Origin: Rhizobium sp. CG5
GTDB lineage: Bacteria; Pseudomonadota; Alphaproteobacteria; Rhizobiales; Rhizobiaceae
DNA: 64,000 nucleotides
Direction: 5' to 3'
NCBI RefSeq assembly: GCF_023701945.1
Contig: NZ_JABAEF010000003.1
Span: 372,001-436,000 of the forward strand
Below the pieces are notes generated by a model. It had not been told where the DNA came from, did no database searches, and worked only from the letters and a program-made list of their open reading frames with translations. The position numbers and the translations under genes were made by a program. Numbering within the stretch: position 1 is the stretch's first letter; each line of letters starts with the position of its first letter. Below, in pieces: positions 1-8,665 of the stretch.

Positions 1-327
1 CCCTTCCCGGACCTACCTGATCTCTCCAAGGCACAGACCGACGTCGACCGCCGCCTGATCGCTTTATGTAACGCTCTGGATGGCGAAAAACTTGCCGCCA
101 TCGTCAACGTGCATCGCGGCAGCCGCATCCAGCACGACCGCTGCGACGATATCCTCAGCCACCTGTTCCAGCACCAGACCCACCACCGCGGCCAGGTCCA
201 TGCCATGCTGTCGGGCACCAGTGTCAGACCGCCGCAGCTGGACGAGTTCATCGTCGGTGACGATGCAACGGCCCGCACCGAAGACCTGGCGGCATTCGGA
301 TGGACCGAGACGGATCTGATGCGTTAG
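1..327 (+). CDS. DinB-family protein, C-terminal part (gene cut by window edge)
   Basis: The frame is open from base 1 to a TAG at 325-327, so only the last 108 residues are present and the start lies outside the window. The stretch HLFQHQTHHRGQVHAML carries the closely spaced histidines and the HHRGQ signature of the DinB/YfiT four-helix metal-binding fold. Members are small damage-inducible or thiol-dependent enzymes of mostly unknown substrate. It converges with sqdC, and the two stop codons overlap by a few bases. The family call is good; no specific reaction can be assigned. Confidence 0.8.
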   Translation, partial: PFPDLPDLSKAQTDVDRRLIALCNALDGEKLAAIVNVHRGSRIQHDRCDDILSHLFQHQTHHRGQVHAMLSGTSVRPPQLDEFIVGDDATARTEDLAAFGWTETDLMR

Positions 328-1220
328 CCGGCCTGCACCTCGCAACCCGCCAGCCGCCGAACCGTCTCCTCCAGCAGCGTTTGCCCGCCCGGTCGCCAGC
401 CGAGCGCCCGGATTTTGTCCGTCGGCATTGCCGCGACCGCGCCTTTGTCGGAGGCGTCTGGCAGCGGATGCTGACAATGCGTGACCGTCTGGACGGTGGC
501 CAGAATGTCATGCCGGTCGGTGACGATATCGGAGACGTTGAACACCTGACCGCTCACTTTTGCAGCCTCGGTCTCCAGCATCAGCCGAACCGCCTGGCCG
601 ACATCGCGCCCATGCACCTCCGAGCCCACCCGCGCCGCGATCGGCCGGCCCGCCAGGTAATCACCCAACAAATCGTCCCATTTGTTCGGCCGCAGGTCGC
701 CATAGACACCGGTCAGCCTGAGGCTTGCCCCGGTAAAACCCGGCGAGGTCAGGTCGCGCAGCACCTGCTCGGCCCTCAGCTTGACGTCGCCATAGAGCGT
801 CTGCGGCGAGAGCTGCAGGTCTTCGACAAGCTCTGTGCCCGATTCGACCCCATCATAGACAGCACGGCTCGACAGGAAGACGCAGCGCCGCACACCCGCC
901 CGTCTGGCCGCGTCGAACAGGCTGACCGTACCGTCGAGATTTCTCCGCCGGAAGCCCGAGGGATCGTCCCCCTCCCCGCCGCGATACCGGCCGGGCAGAT
1001 GATCGAAGGCCGCGTGGACGAAGAAATAAGCCTCGTCGAAGGCCGAGATCTGGTCGAGATCGGCATCCAGCAGCAGCGGCACGAAACGCACTGGCCTGGA
1101 GAACAGCGAAACCTGCGGTGCGTGTCGCCCGCCGACCGTCACCTCATAGCCGCCCGCCAGCAGCGCCTCGACCACATAGCGCCCGACCAGTCCCGTGCCG
1201 CCGGAGACCAGCACCTTCAT
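324..1220 (-). CDS. sqdC: Sulfolipid biosynthesis SqdC-like NAD(P)-dependent epimerase/reductase
   Basis: The 298-residue protein is an extended short-chain dehydrogenase. The N-terminal GGTGLVGRYV is a Rossmann dinucleotide-binding loop, SSRAVYDG supplies the serine strand, and LYGDVK is the YxxxK catalytic pair. The ATG overlaps the stop of the preceding glycosyltransferase gene as ATGA, so the two are translationally coupled. In alphaproteobacteria, sqdB, a GT8 glycosyltransferase (sqdD) and an SDR (sqdC) form the sulfoquinovosyl diacylglycerol operon. The SqdC assignment rests on this gene order, because the SDR fold alone would not be specific. The exact step catalysed by SqdC is not settled in the family. 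Confidence 0.8.
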   Translation of the reverse strand: MKVLVSGGTGLVGRYVVEALLAGGYEVTVGGRHAPQVSLFSRPVRFVPLLLDADLDQISAFDEAYFFVHAAFDHLPGRYRGGEGDDPSGFRRRNLDGTVSLFDAARRAGVRRCVFLSSRAVYDGVESGTELVEDLQLSPQTLYGDVKLRAEQVLRDLTSPGFTGASLRLTGVYGDLRPNKWDDLLGDYLAGRPIAARVGSEVHGRDVGQAVRLMLETEAAKVSGQVFNVSDIVTDRHDILATVQTVTHCQHPLPDASDKGAVAAMPTDKIRALGWRPGGQTLLEETVRRLAGCEVQAG

Positions 1221-2086
1221 GCGGCAGCAACTTGCTCAGGATTGGCCAGCGACGCAATGTCCGGAATATCCCGGCCGGTATAATAGGCCTGCCACAAAGC
1301 GATCAGCGGCTTCAGCCGGTCCGCCTTGGGATGATCGATCTCCCACGGCTTTTCATATTGGTAATGCAGAACAGAGATGCTCTTCCAGTCCCAGAGATCC
1401 GGCAGCGCGAACCACACATATTGCAGCATGTTCATGAAAACAGGCAGACCGTGCCAGTCGGGAAAATAGTCCTCGAGAAAGGTCTGGTCGGTGCGCCGCC
1501 AGAAGGCATCCGGCTGGTCCAGCCGCTTCAGCATCGTCTCGAAGGTCGCAAGCGACGGCCGGGCGACGAACACGCCGGAATTGAGCCTTTGAAAATCGGC
1601 CAGGCTTTCATAGACATTCGGCGCTGCGGAAAATTCCGGGTAGTCGAACAGCCTGTCGATGGATTTCAGCACAATCGCATCGGCATCGATGAATATGCAG
1701 GCCCTGTAGTCGATCAACTGCCAGAGCCTGAGCTTGCAGAAATTGTCGAGCGGCGCGTGGAAGGCCGGCTTTCGCCCCTTGGTGAAGGGCGCCGCGGCAT
1801 GCACATTGCCCTTGGCATGGCGTTGATTGAAGCCGTCCGACAGCGGCAGATGATCGACCTCGACCAGCCGGCAGCCGAACGGCAGCAGCGGCTCAAGATC
1901 GTCAGCCGCGACGCCTTCCGTATGCAGCACGACGATGTCGGCATGACTGCCGGAAAGCCGGATCGAACGGGCCAGCGCCACGGCCCCCATGGCATAATCG
2001 CCATTGGTCACCAACGTGACATAGGCCTCGCGGGAGCTGGCGGGGGTGGCAGAGCGCATGCCGCGCAGCATTTCGGTTCCCATCAT
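1217..2086 (-). CDS. sqdD: Sulfolipid biosynthesis glycosyltransferase SqdD (GT8, glycogenin-like)
   Basis: A 289-residue GT8-type glycosyltransferase. AYVTLVTNGDYAMGA near the N-terminus is the nucleotide-sugar strand, and FIDADAIVLKS is the DxD motif that binds metal and nucleotide. It is expected to help transfer sulfoquinovose from UDP-sulfoquinovose to diacylglycerol at the cytoplasmic face of the membrane. There are three tandem start options (GTG at 2089, ATG at 2086 and 2083). ATG 2086 was chosen because it overlaps the sqdB stop as TGATG, fitting coupled translation. It lies between sqdB and sqdC with overlaps on both sides. Confidence 0.85.
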   Translation of the reverse strand: MMGTEMLRGMRSATPASSREAYVTLVTNGDYAMGAVALARSIRLSGSHADIVVLHTEGVAADDLEPLLPFGCRLVEVDHLPLSDGFNQRHAKGNVHAAAPFTKGRKPAFHAPLDNFCKLRLWQLIDYRACIFIDADAIVLKSIDRLFDYPEFSAAPNVYESLADFQRLNSGVFVARPSLATFETMLKRLDQPDAFWRRTDQTFLEDYFPDWHGLPVFMNMLQYVWFALPDLWDWKSISVLHYQYEKPWEIDHPKADRLKPLIALWQAYYTGRDIPDIASLANPEQVAAA

Positions 2087-3306
2087 CACGAGACGGATTT
2101 CAGCCGCCTGCCTTCCGGATCGCGGTTGATGGTCTGGGCGATGTCCTTGGTCCAGGCCGAGACAGCCGGAACACGCGACCGGTCGACGCGATAGGAGAAC
2201 TTCTTCGCCACATCGACGATCTCGGCCAGCAGACCGCTTTCCAGCGTGGTCGGCGCAAGGCCGAGTTCCAGGAACTTGTCGTTGCGGACGATCAGATCGT
2301 TCTCCGCTGCTTCCTTGCGCGGATTGGGCAGCCAGGCGATCTCGGCGCCGGAAATCTTGGCAATCATCTCGGCGAGGTCGCGAACCCGATGGGTCTCGGT
2401 CATCTGGTTGAAAATCTCGACCCGCGCGCCGCGGACCGGCGGATTGTTGAGCGCGATCTCGATGCAGCGCACCGAATCCTGGATATGGATGAAGGCGCGG
2501 GTCTGGCCGCCGGTGCCATGCACGGTCAGCGGATAGCCGATCGCCGCCTGGATCAGGAAGCGGTTGAGAACCGTGCCGTAATCGCCGTCATAATCGAACC
2601 GGTTGATCAGCTGCGCATGGCGCCGGGTCTGCTCCGTATGGGTGCCCCAGACGATGCCCTGGTGCAGGTCGGTAATGCGCAACCCGTCATTCTTGGCATA
2701 GAACTGGAACAACAGTTGATCGAGGCACTTGGTCATGTGGTAGATCGAGCCGGGATTGGCCGGATAGAGGATCTCCTGGCTGACCGAGCGGCCGTCGACC
2801 GTCTCGATGCCGACCGGCAGATAGCCCTCGGGGATGGCAGCACCCACCGTCGAATAGCCGTAGACGCCCATGGTGCCGAGATGGACCAGATGCGCATCGA
2901 GATTGAGTTCGGTGAGCGCGTTCAACAGATTGTGCGTGGCGCTGACATTGTTGTTGACGGTGTAGTTCTTGTGCCGGTCGCTTTTCATCGAATAGGGCGC
3001 GGCGCGCTGTTCGGCGAAATGGATGATGGCGTCCGGCCGGTTTTCGGCAAGCCAGTTCTTCAGCAGCTCGTAGTCCTTGGCGAGATCGATCAGATGAAAA
3101 TGAATGCGGCGGCCGGTCTCGGCATGCCAGATACGGGTGCGTTCCTGGATACTGTCCATCGGCGTCAGCGATTGCACGCCAAGCTCGGTATCGATCCAGC
3201 GACGCGACAGATTGTCGAGGATATGAATGTCGTGACCAGCATCCGACAGATGCAATGAGGTCGGCCAACCGATAAACCCGTCGCCGCCCATTACCGCTAT
3301 TTTCAT
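2086..3306 (-). CDS. sqdB: UDP-sulfoquinovose synthase SqdB
   Basis: A 406-residue SDR enzyme that makes UDP-sulfoquinovose from UDP-glucose and sulfite, the first committed step to the sulfolipid SQDG. It begins MKIAVMGGDGFIGWPTSLHL, the characteristic SqdB Rossmann loop. The active-site region LGTMGVYGYSTV is followed by YHMTKCLDQLL, carrying the YxxxK pair. A long insertion and the residues around FAEQRAAPYSM are typical of SqdB rather than of generic UDP-glucose epimerases. An in-frame ATG lies 7 codons upstream, but AGGAGA sits 7 bases before the ATG at 3306, which fixes the start there. It is first gene of sqdBDC. Confidence 0.93.
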   Translation of the reverse strand: MKIAVMGGDGFIGWPTSLHLSDAGHDIHILDNLSRRWIDTELGVQSLTPMDSIQERTRIWHAETGRRIHFHLIDLAKDYELLKNWLAENRPDAIIHFAEQRAAPYSMKSDRHKNYTVNNNVSATHNLLNALTELNLDAHLVHLGTMGVYGYSTVGAAIPEGYLPVGIETVDGRSVSQEILYPANPGSIYHMTKCLDQLLFQFYAKNDGLRITDLHQGIVWGTHTEQTRRHAQLINRFDYDGDYGTVLNRFLIQAAIGYPLTVHGTGGQTRAFIHIQDSVRCIEIALNNPPVRGARVEIFNQMTETHRVRDLAEMIAKISGAEIAWLPNPRKEAAENDLIVRNDKFLELGLAPTTLESGLLAEIVDVAKKFSYRVDRSRVPAVSAWTKDIAQTINRDPEGRRLKSVS

Positions 3307-3351
3307 GGAATCGTCTCCTGTGGCCACATGATAGACGACCGTGATAATGCC

Positions 3352-3370
3352 GATTTGTGACAGAACTACA
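3352..3370 (-). promoter_or_regulatory. Partial PHO-box-like sequence upstream of sqdB
   Basis: Read on the minus strand, CTGTCACAAAT about 55 bases upstream of the sqdB start matches the first half and AT spacer of a PhoB box (CTGTCATAAAT). The second half-site is poor, so this is only a weak hint of phosphate-starvation control of the sulfolipid operon. Confidence 0.25.
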
Positions 3371-3430
3371 ACGCCGACCCTGGCCGAGCGACGCGGCGGC
3401 CCCGGCCGATCTGCTGTAAAGGATAGAGAG

Positions 3431-3871
3431 ATGAACGATGTCAGCGCGCAGCTGAGCGGCGAACTGTCCGAGAATGGACACCGGTTGTTGCAGCGGGTGT
3501 ATTACGAGGACACGGACTTTTCCGGCCTGGTCTACCACGCCCGCTACCTGCACTTCCTGGAGCGCGGCCGCACGGATTATTTGAGATGTCTCGGGGTGGA
3601 ACAGAGCGCCCTGCACACGGTCGATGCGGAGGGGCTGGTCTTCGTCGTGCATCGCATGGAGATCGACTTCAAGAGCCCGGCTCGCATGGACGATATTCTG
3701 CTGATCGAGACATCGACCGAGAAGGCCGGTGGCGCCAAGATGGTCTTGAAGCAGCAGATCAGCAGCGCCGGACGCCTGTTGATCTTAGCCAACGTCATCA
3801 TCGCCGTCGTCAACGCCAGCGGCCGGCCTCGCAGATTGCCGGAGGATCTGGCCGCCAAGTTCTTGGGATGA
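3431..3871 (+). CDS. ybgC: Tol-Pal associated acyl-CoA thioesterase YbgC
   Basis: A 146-residue hotdog-fold thioesterase. RVYYEDTDFSGLVYHARYL contains the YxxTDxxGxVYHxxY pattern of the 4-hydroxybenzoyl-CoA thioesterase/YbgC family, with the catalytic Asp. Members hydrolyse acyl-CoA or acyl-ACP, and YbgC is almost always encoded just upstream of tolQ, as here. The open frame extends 30 codons further upstream. ATG 3431 was chosen because AAGGATAGAGAG lies directly before it and the conserved fold begins soon after. A 241-base gap separates it from tolQ, so the tol genes may also have their own promoter. Confidence 0.92.
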   Translation: MNDVSAQLSGELSENGHRLLQRVYYEDTDFSGLVYHARYLHFLERGRTDYLRCLGVEQSALHTVDAEGLVFVVHRMEIDFKSPARMDDILLIETSTEKAGGAKMVLKQQISSAGRLLILANVIIAVVNASGRPRRLPEDLAAKFLG

Positions 3872-4066
3872 GTGACGATATGCTATACTGGTATGCTAAC
3901 GCTCCGTTAACCGTAATGATGTCTTAATCGCCCGAATTAGATTTGTGCGGTGCACGCCTTCCTTTAACCAAATTTGAAGGCAAGAAGGCAGACTGGGTAC
4001 TTGGGGCTAGACCAGGGCGTTACACGGAAGCCCCCGGACATATCTTGGCAGTAATACCACTTGAAT

Positions 4067-4087
4067 CGCCCGGTCCTGCGCCGGGCG
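4067..4087 (+). other. GC hairpin just upstream of tolQ
   Basis: CGCCCGG (4067-4073) and CCGGGCG (4081-4087) form a 7-bp stem with a 7-base loop, followed by TTT and then the tolQ ribosome binding region. It could be a weak terminator for ybgC or an attenuator; nothing distinguishes these. The rest of the 3872-4112 gap shows no clear gene. Confidence 0.4.
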
Positions 4088-4112
4088 TTTGGATTTCGGG
4101 GACGAAAGAGCG

Positions 4113-4832
4113 ATGGAACAAGTAGGATTGGCAGCGGCGACCCACGATGTAAGTCTGTGGTCGCTTTTCATTCAGGCCGGCCTTGTGGTGAAACTCGTCA
4201 TGCTCGGCCTGCTCGCCGCATCGGTTTGGACCTGGGCGATCGTGATCGACAAGGTCATGAGCTTCTCGCGCGCAAGACGCCAGTTCGACCAGTTCGAACA
4301 GGTCTTCTGGTCCGGCCAATCGCTGGAAGAGCTGTACCGCACGCTCGCCGAGCGCACCAATACCGGCATGGCGGCGATCTTCGTGGCAGCCATGCGCGAG
4401 TGGAAGAAGAGCTTCGAGCGCGGCGCCCGGTCGCCGATCGGCCTGCAGATGCGCATCGACCGCGCCATGGACGTGACGCTGGCCCGCGAAGCGGAAACGC
4501 TCGAAGCGCGCCTCAGCTCGCTGGCCACCATCGGCTCGGCCGGCCCCTTCATCGGCCTGTTCGGCACCGTCGTCGGCATCATGACCTCCTTCCAGGCCAT
4601 TGCCGGATCGAAGTCCACCAACCTGGCGGTCGTCGCACCCGGTATCGCCGAGGCGCTGCTGGCAACCGCCATCGGCCTCGTTGCCGCTATTCCCGCCGTT
4701 ATTGCCTACAACAAGTTTTCCGGCGAGGCCGGCAAGCTCTCGGCGCGCATGGAAGGCTTTGCAGACGAATTCTCTGCCATTCTTTCGCGCCAGATCGATG
4801 AGAAGCTGCAGCCGCGTCAAGCCGCGCAGTAA
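4113..4832 (+). CDS. tolQ: TolQ, proton-channel subunit of the Tol-Pal motor
   Basis: A 239-residue inner membrane protein of the MotA/TolQ/ExbB family. A first membrane helix (about residues 22-44) is followed by a long cytoplasmic loop and two helices. The conserved block ATIGSAGPFIGLFGTVVGIM is the pore-lining signature. With TolR it uses proton flow to energise TolA, which drives outer-membrane constriction during division. An in-frame TTG at 4089 exists, but ATG 4113 follows GAAAGAG and gives the family-typical MEQVGLAAA start. It is first in tolQRAB-pal-cpoB. Confidence 0.95.
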   Translation: MEQVGLAAATHDVSLWSLFIQAGLVVKLVMLGLLAASVWTWAIVIDKVMSFSRARRQFDQFEQVFWSGQSLEELYRTLAERTNTGMAAIFVAAMREWKKSFERGARSPIGLQMRIDRAMDVTLAREAETLEARLSSLATIGSAGPFIGLFGTVVGIMTSFQAIAGSKSTNLAVVAPGIAEALLATAIGLVAAIPAVIAYNKFSGEAGKLSARMEGFADEFSAILSRQIDEKLQPRQAAQ

Positions 4833-4888
4833 AGGGCAGCACGGTAAGCGCAGCGCAGTAAACAAGCTTGAAGGCTAAGGGTTAGACG

Positions 4889-5353
4889 ATGGGTATGGCA
4901 GCTGGAGGAAATGGCGGCGGAGGCGGCGGTCGTCGCGGACGCTCGCGACGCGGCGGTGGCAAGCGCGGCCTGGTCAGCGAAATCAACGTCACGCCGCTGG
5001 TCGACGTCATGCTGGTGTTGCTGATCATCTTCATGGTGGCCGCACCGATGATGACCGTCGGCGTGCCGATCGACCTGCCCGAGACCCAGGCCAAGGCGAT
5101 GAACTCCGATACCCAGCCGATCACCATTTCCGTCAATCCGGCCGGCGAGATCTATCTGCAGGAATCCGTCATCGCGCTGGAGGAAGTGGTTCCGAAACTC
5201 GAGGCGATCGCCACGACAGGCTACAACGAGCGTATCTATGTGCGGGGCGACACAACCGCCGCCTACGGCACGGTGATGAAGGTCATGGCGCAGATTTCTG
5301 CGGCCGGCTTCAAGAATATCGGCCTTGTAACCCTACAACAACAGGACAAGTGA
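4889..5353 (+). CDS. tolR: TolR, Tol-Pal motor subunit
   Basis: A 154-residue ExbD/TolR-family protein. A glycine- and arginine-rich cytoplasmic tail (residues 1-30) leads to SEINVTPLVDVMLVLLIIF. This is the single membrane helix with the proton-relaying Asp in PLVDVMLVL. The periplasmic domain follows (about 55-154). It pairs with TolQ 56 bases upstream. The poly-Gly/Arg tail is longer than in enteric TolR, as is common in rhizobia. Confidence 0.95.
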   Translation: MGMAAGGNGGGGGGRRGRSRRGGGKRGLVSEINVTPLVDVMLVLLIIFMVAAPMMTVGVPIDLPETQAKAMNSDTQPITISVNPAGEIYLQESVIALEEVVPKLEAIATTGYNERIYVRGDTTAAYGTVMKVMAQISAAGFKNIGLVTLQQQDK

Positions 5354-5362
5354 TCCGCCGCA

Positions 5363-6475
5363 ATGAAGGGCAGCATTGTCACATCTGCTATTCTGCACGT
5401 CACCGCGCTGGCATTCGCGCTGATGTCGCTCGGCTCGCCGGCCTCTTTCGAGGTCGCCGATGTCGAAGCGCTGCCTGTTGATATCGTGCCGATCGAGGAA
5501 CTGACGCAGATCCAGCAGGGCGACAAGAGCGCGCCGCTGAGCGAAAAGCCCGCCCCCGTGCCGACCAAGAAGCCGACACCGGTCGAAAATGCCGAAAACG
5601 TCGGCGACAACGATGTCGACCTGAAGACACCGCCGACGCCGATCAACAAGCCCGTGGTCACCGAGACCGCAGCGGCGCCCGAAAAGGTCGAGAAGGTCCA
5701 ACCGACGATCGACGACGAGACCAACGACGTCAAGGAAGTCGCCAAGGAAGAAACGGTGACGGCACCGGCAACAGAAGTGGCCGCCAAGGCGGAGCCGCCG
5801 CGCGAGGTGACGCCGGAGACCAAGCCCGAGCCGACGCCGCAGGAACAGCCGCCGGAAGAAGCCCAGGCCGAAGAGATCCCGCTGCCCGAAAACGTGCCCG
5901 TGCCGGCCTCCAAGCCGAAGCCGGAACCGACCAAGGTGGCCGAGGCAAAGCCCGCCGAGACCAAGCCGGCCGAATCCCAGACCGCCAAGACCCCGGACCG
6001 CAAGCAATCCGACAAGGCCCAGGAAACCGCCAAGTCGAAATCCTCCAAGGAGAGCGATTTCAACGCCGACGAAGTGGCAGCCCTGCTGAACAAGACCGAA
6101 GCCGTCGGCGGCGGCGCCAAGCGCTCGCCCGACAAGGCCTCGGCCGGCGGCAAGAAGACCACCGGAACAAAACTCAGCCAGAGCGAGATGGACGCGCTGC
6201 GCGGCCAGATCCAGAACAACTGGTCGATCATGTCCGGCATTGCCGATGCCGACGGCATCCAGATTACCGTGAAGTTTAGCCTCGACCAGGATGGCATGCT
6301 GGTTGGGGACCCCGAAGTGTCCGCCAGCGGCGGTTCGCCATCCGCGCAGCGGGTGCTGATGGGTGGCGCCAAGCGCGCCGTCCTGAAATCGGCGCCCTTT
6401 AAAAACCTTCCCAGAGACAAATATGATGCTTGGTCCGAAGTGATCGTCCATTTCGACCCAAGCGAATTGCTGTAA
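5363..6475 (+). CDS. tolA: TolA-like periplasm-spanning protein
   Basis: A 370-residue protein with one N-terminal membrane anchor (about residues 5-25). A very long charged region rich in Pro, Glu, Lys and Ala (about 45-270) spans the periplasm. The globular C-terminal domain from about 275 ([14 protein letters not shown] onward) resembles TolA/TonB C-domains. It links the TolQR motor to Pal and TolB. Sequence in the linker is low complexity, so identity rests on position between tolR and tolB and on domain order. Only 9 bases separate it from tolR. Confidence 0.9.
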   Translation: MKGSIVTSAILHVTALAFALMSLGSPASFEVADVEALPVDIVPIEELTQIQQGDKSAPLSEKPAPVPTKKPTPVENAENVGDNDVDLKTPPTPINKPVVTETAAAPEKVEKVQPTIDDETNDVKEVAKEETVTAPATEVAAKAEPPREVTPETKPEPTPQEQPPEEAQAEEIPLPENVPVPASKPKPEPTKVAEAKPAETKPAESQTAKTPDRKQSDKAQETAKSKSSKESDFNADEVAALLNKTEAVGGGAKRSPDKASAGGKKTTGTKLSQSEMDALRGQIQNNWSIMSGIADADGIQITVKFSLDQDGMLVGDPEVSASGGSPSAQRVLMGGAKRAVLKSAPFKNLPRDKYDAWSEVIVHFDPSELL

Positions 6476-6495
6476 GAGCTGAAAGGCTTGCCCTT

Positions 6496-7803
6496 ATGAA
6501 GACATTCTCTCTCTTTCGCCTCCTGATCGTCGTGGCCGGTCTTGCCGGCGCCTTCGCGACACCGGCTGCGGCCGTGGTCGAGATCAACATCAACAAGGGC
6601 AATGTCGAGCCCATGCCGATCGCCATCACCGACTTCGTGTCGGGCGACGGCATCGGCGCCAAGATCTCCGCCGTCGTTGAAGCCGACCTCAAGCGCTCGG
6701 GCCTGTTTGCCCCGGTCAACCGGGCCGCCTTCATCGAGAAGATCTCCAATCCCGACCAGGCACCACGGTTCGAGGACTGGAAGGTCGTCAACGCCCAGGC
6801 GCTGGTCGTCGGCCGCATCACCAAGGAGGCCGATGGCCGCCTGCGCGCCGAGTTCCGCCTGTGGGACACCTTTGCCGGCCAGCAGATGACCGGCCAGCAA
6901 TTCTTCACCCAGCCGGAAAACTGGCGCCGCGTCGCCCATATCATTGCCGACGCGATCTATGAGCGCATCACCGGCGAAAAGGGCTATTTCGATACCCGCA
7001 TCGTCTTCGTCTCCGAAAGCGGCTCCAAGATCGACCGCAAGCGCCAGCTCGCCATCATGGACCAGGACGGCGAGAACGTCCGCATGCTGACCGGCACCAA
7101 GGACATCGTCCTGACGCCGCGCTTCTCGCCGAGCCGCCAGGAAGTGACCTACATGTCGTTTGAAGGCCAGCAGCCGCGCGTCTATCTGCTGCAGCTGGAA
7201 ACCGGGCAGCGCGAGGTGGTCGGCAATTTCCCCGGCATGACGTTTAGCCCGCGCTTTTCGCCCGATGGCCAGAAGGTCATCATGAGCCTGCAGCAGGACG
7301 GCAATTCCAACATCTACACCATGGACCTGCGCTCGCGCACCACGACCCGCCTGACCAATACGGCGGCGATCGACACCTCGCCGTCCTATTCACCGGACGG
7401 CAGCCGCATCGTCTTTGAAAGCGACCGCGGCGGGCGTCAGCAGCTTTACGTGATGGGCGCCGACGGCTCCGGCCAGCAGCGCATCTCGTTTGGCGACGGC
7501 TCCTACTCCACGCCGGTCTGGTCGCCACGCGGCGATCTGATCGCCTTCACCAAGCAGTCGGGCGGCAAATTCTCGATCGGCGTGATGAAGACCGACGGTT
7601 CGGGCGAACGCATCCTGACCACCGGCTTCCACAATGAAGGCCCGACCTGGGCACCGAACGGCCGCGTGCTGATGTTCTTCCGCCAGACCGCCGGCGCCGG
7701 TGGCCCGCAGATGTATTCGATCGACCTGACCGGCTATAACGAACAGCTGGTCCGTACGCCGACCTACGCATCCGACCCGGCCTGGTCGCCGCTGCTGGAA
7801 TAG
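6496..7803 (+). CDS. tolB: TolB, periplasmic beta-propeller protein
   Basis: A 435-residue secreted protein. The signal peptide is about residues 1-25 ([20 protein letters not shown]). An N-terminal alpha/beta domain that contacts TolA follows. From about residue 190 there is a six-bladed WD40-like propeller with repeated SPRFSPDG-, SPSYSPDG- and [12 protein letters not shown] strands. It binds Pal and releases it from peptidoglycan during constriction. The open frame extends 22 codons upstream into tolA; ATG 6496 was chosen because it begins the signal peptide and sits 20 bases after the tolA stop. Confidence 0.95.
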   Translation: MKTFSLFRLLIVVAGLAGAFATPAAAVVEININKGNVEPMPIAITDFVSGDGIGAKISAVVEADLKRSGLFAPVNRAAFIEKISNPDQAPRFEDWKVVNAQALVVGRITKEADGRLRAEFRLWDTFAGQQMTGQQFFTQPENWRRVAHIIADAIYERITGEKGYFDTRIVFVSESGSKIDRKRQLAIMDQDGENVRMLTGTKDIVLTPRFSPSRQEVTYMSFEGQQPRVYLLQLETGQREVVGNFPGMTFSPRFSPDGQKVIMSLQQDGNSNIYTMDLRSRTTTRLTNTAAIDTSPSYSPDGSRIVFESDRGGRQQLYVMGADGSGQQRISFGDGSYSTPVWSPRGDLIAFTKQSGGKFSIGVMKTDGSGERILTTGFHNEGPTWAPNGRVLMFFRQTAGAGGPQMYSIDLTGYNEQLVRTPTYASDPAWSPLLE

Positions 7804-7819
7804 CTCTTGAGAAGAGCGA

Positions 7820-7842
7820 AGAGGCGCTCTGCCTCTTTGTTG
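7820..7842 (+). terminator. Hairpin after tolB
   Basis: AGAGGC (7820-7825), loop GCTCT and GCCTCT (7831-7836) run into TTTGTTG. It suggests partial termination between tolB and pal, with pal able to use its own promoter in the following 130 bases. Confidence 0.55.
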
Positions 7843-7972
7843 CCGCAAAGTCTCGTGTAAGAACCCTGATAGGGCGCGATTTTAGACAAAATTAACCACG
7901 TTCGTTTGAGGCCAGTTAACCGAGAATGGTTATTGTTCGGCAACCCTAATGGACAATGCAAGGAGACCGGCG

Positions 7973-8503
7973 ATGAGCCGCATTCACACTCCGGCGAAAA
8001 GCCGTATGCAGCAGCTGGCAACCAATCCGGTGATCGTGGCAATCGCCATGACGCTGGCTCTGGCTGGCTGCGCCTCGAAGAAGAACCTGCCGAACAGCGC
8101 ATCCGAGCTCGGCCTTGGCGCCGGTGCTGCAACGCCGGGTTCGACCCAGGACTTCACCGTCAACGTCGGCGACCGGATCTTCTTCGATACCGATTCGTCG
8201 TCGATCCGTGCCGACGCCCAGGGCATCCTCAGCCGTCAGGCGCAGTGGCTGGCCAAGTATCCGCAATATGCCATCACCGTCGAAGGCCATGCCGACGAAC
8301 GCGGCACCCGCGAATACAACCTGGCGCTCGGCGCCCGCCGCGCTGCCGCCACCCGGGACTTCCTGGCCTCGCAGGGCGTTCCCGCCCAGCGCATGAAGAC
8401 CATTTCCTACGGCAAGGAACGTCCGGTCGCCGTCTGCGACGATATTTCCTGCTGGTCGCAGAACCGCCGCGCCGTGACGGTTCTCGGTGGCGCCGGAATG
8501 TAA
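7973..8503 (+). CDS. pal: Pal, peptidoglycan-associated outer membrane lipoprotein
   Basis: A 176-residue lipoprotein. MTLALAGC is the lipobox, with Cys33 as the lipidated residue. An OmpA-type peptidoglycan-binding domain (about 70-170) carries VEGHADERGTREYNLALGAR, including the Asp and Arg that hold diaminopimelate. It tethers the outer membrane to the wall and is moved by TolAB. ATG 7973 was preferred over the ATG at 7949 because AAGGAGA lies 8 bases upstream. Confidence 0.96.
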   Translation: MSRIHTPAKSRMQQLATNPVIVAIAMTLALAGCASKKNLPNSASELGLGAGAATPGSTQDFTVNVGDRIFFDTDSSSIRADAQGILSRQAQWLAKYPQYAITVEGHADERGTREYNLALGARRAAATRDFLASQGVPAQRMKTISYGKERPVAVCDDISCWSQNRRAVTVLGGAGM

Positions 8504-8532
8504 AGGACATCCGTTTCGGATGGGACGAGCAG

Positions 8533-8560
8533 GGCGGCCGAGAGGCCGCCTTTTGCTTTT
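8533..8560 (+). terminator. Rho-independent terminator after pal
   Basis: GGCGGCC (8533-8539), tetraloop GAGA and GGCCGCC (8544-8550) are followed by TTTTGCTTTT, a textbook stem and T-tract. Confidence 0.88.
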
Positions 8561-8665
8561 GTCCACACTTTGGCCGAACTTCAGTTGCTTTTTGCGGGCA
8601 ATTGGAAAAACTCCTGTCCGCGCCGATGCGGCGCTTGGATCAAACTCGAAACAGGAAAGAACGAC

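Noticed and set aside
3943..4125. 60-residue frame between ybgC and tolQ
   Set aside because: It has no ribosome site, passes through the hairpin at 4067-4087 and overlaps the tolQ start region.
5263..6939. 558-residue serine/threonine-rich minus-strand frame opposite tolA/tolB
   Set aside because: It mirrors the repetitive Pro/Glu/Lys linker of TolA and crosses the tolA-tolB boundary; not a real gene.
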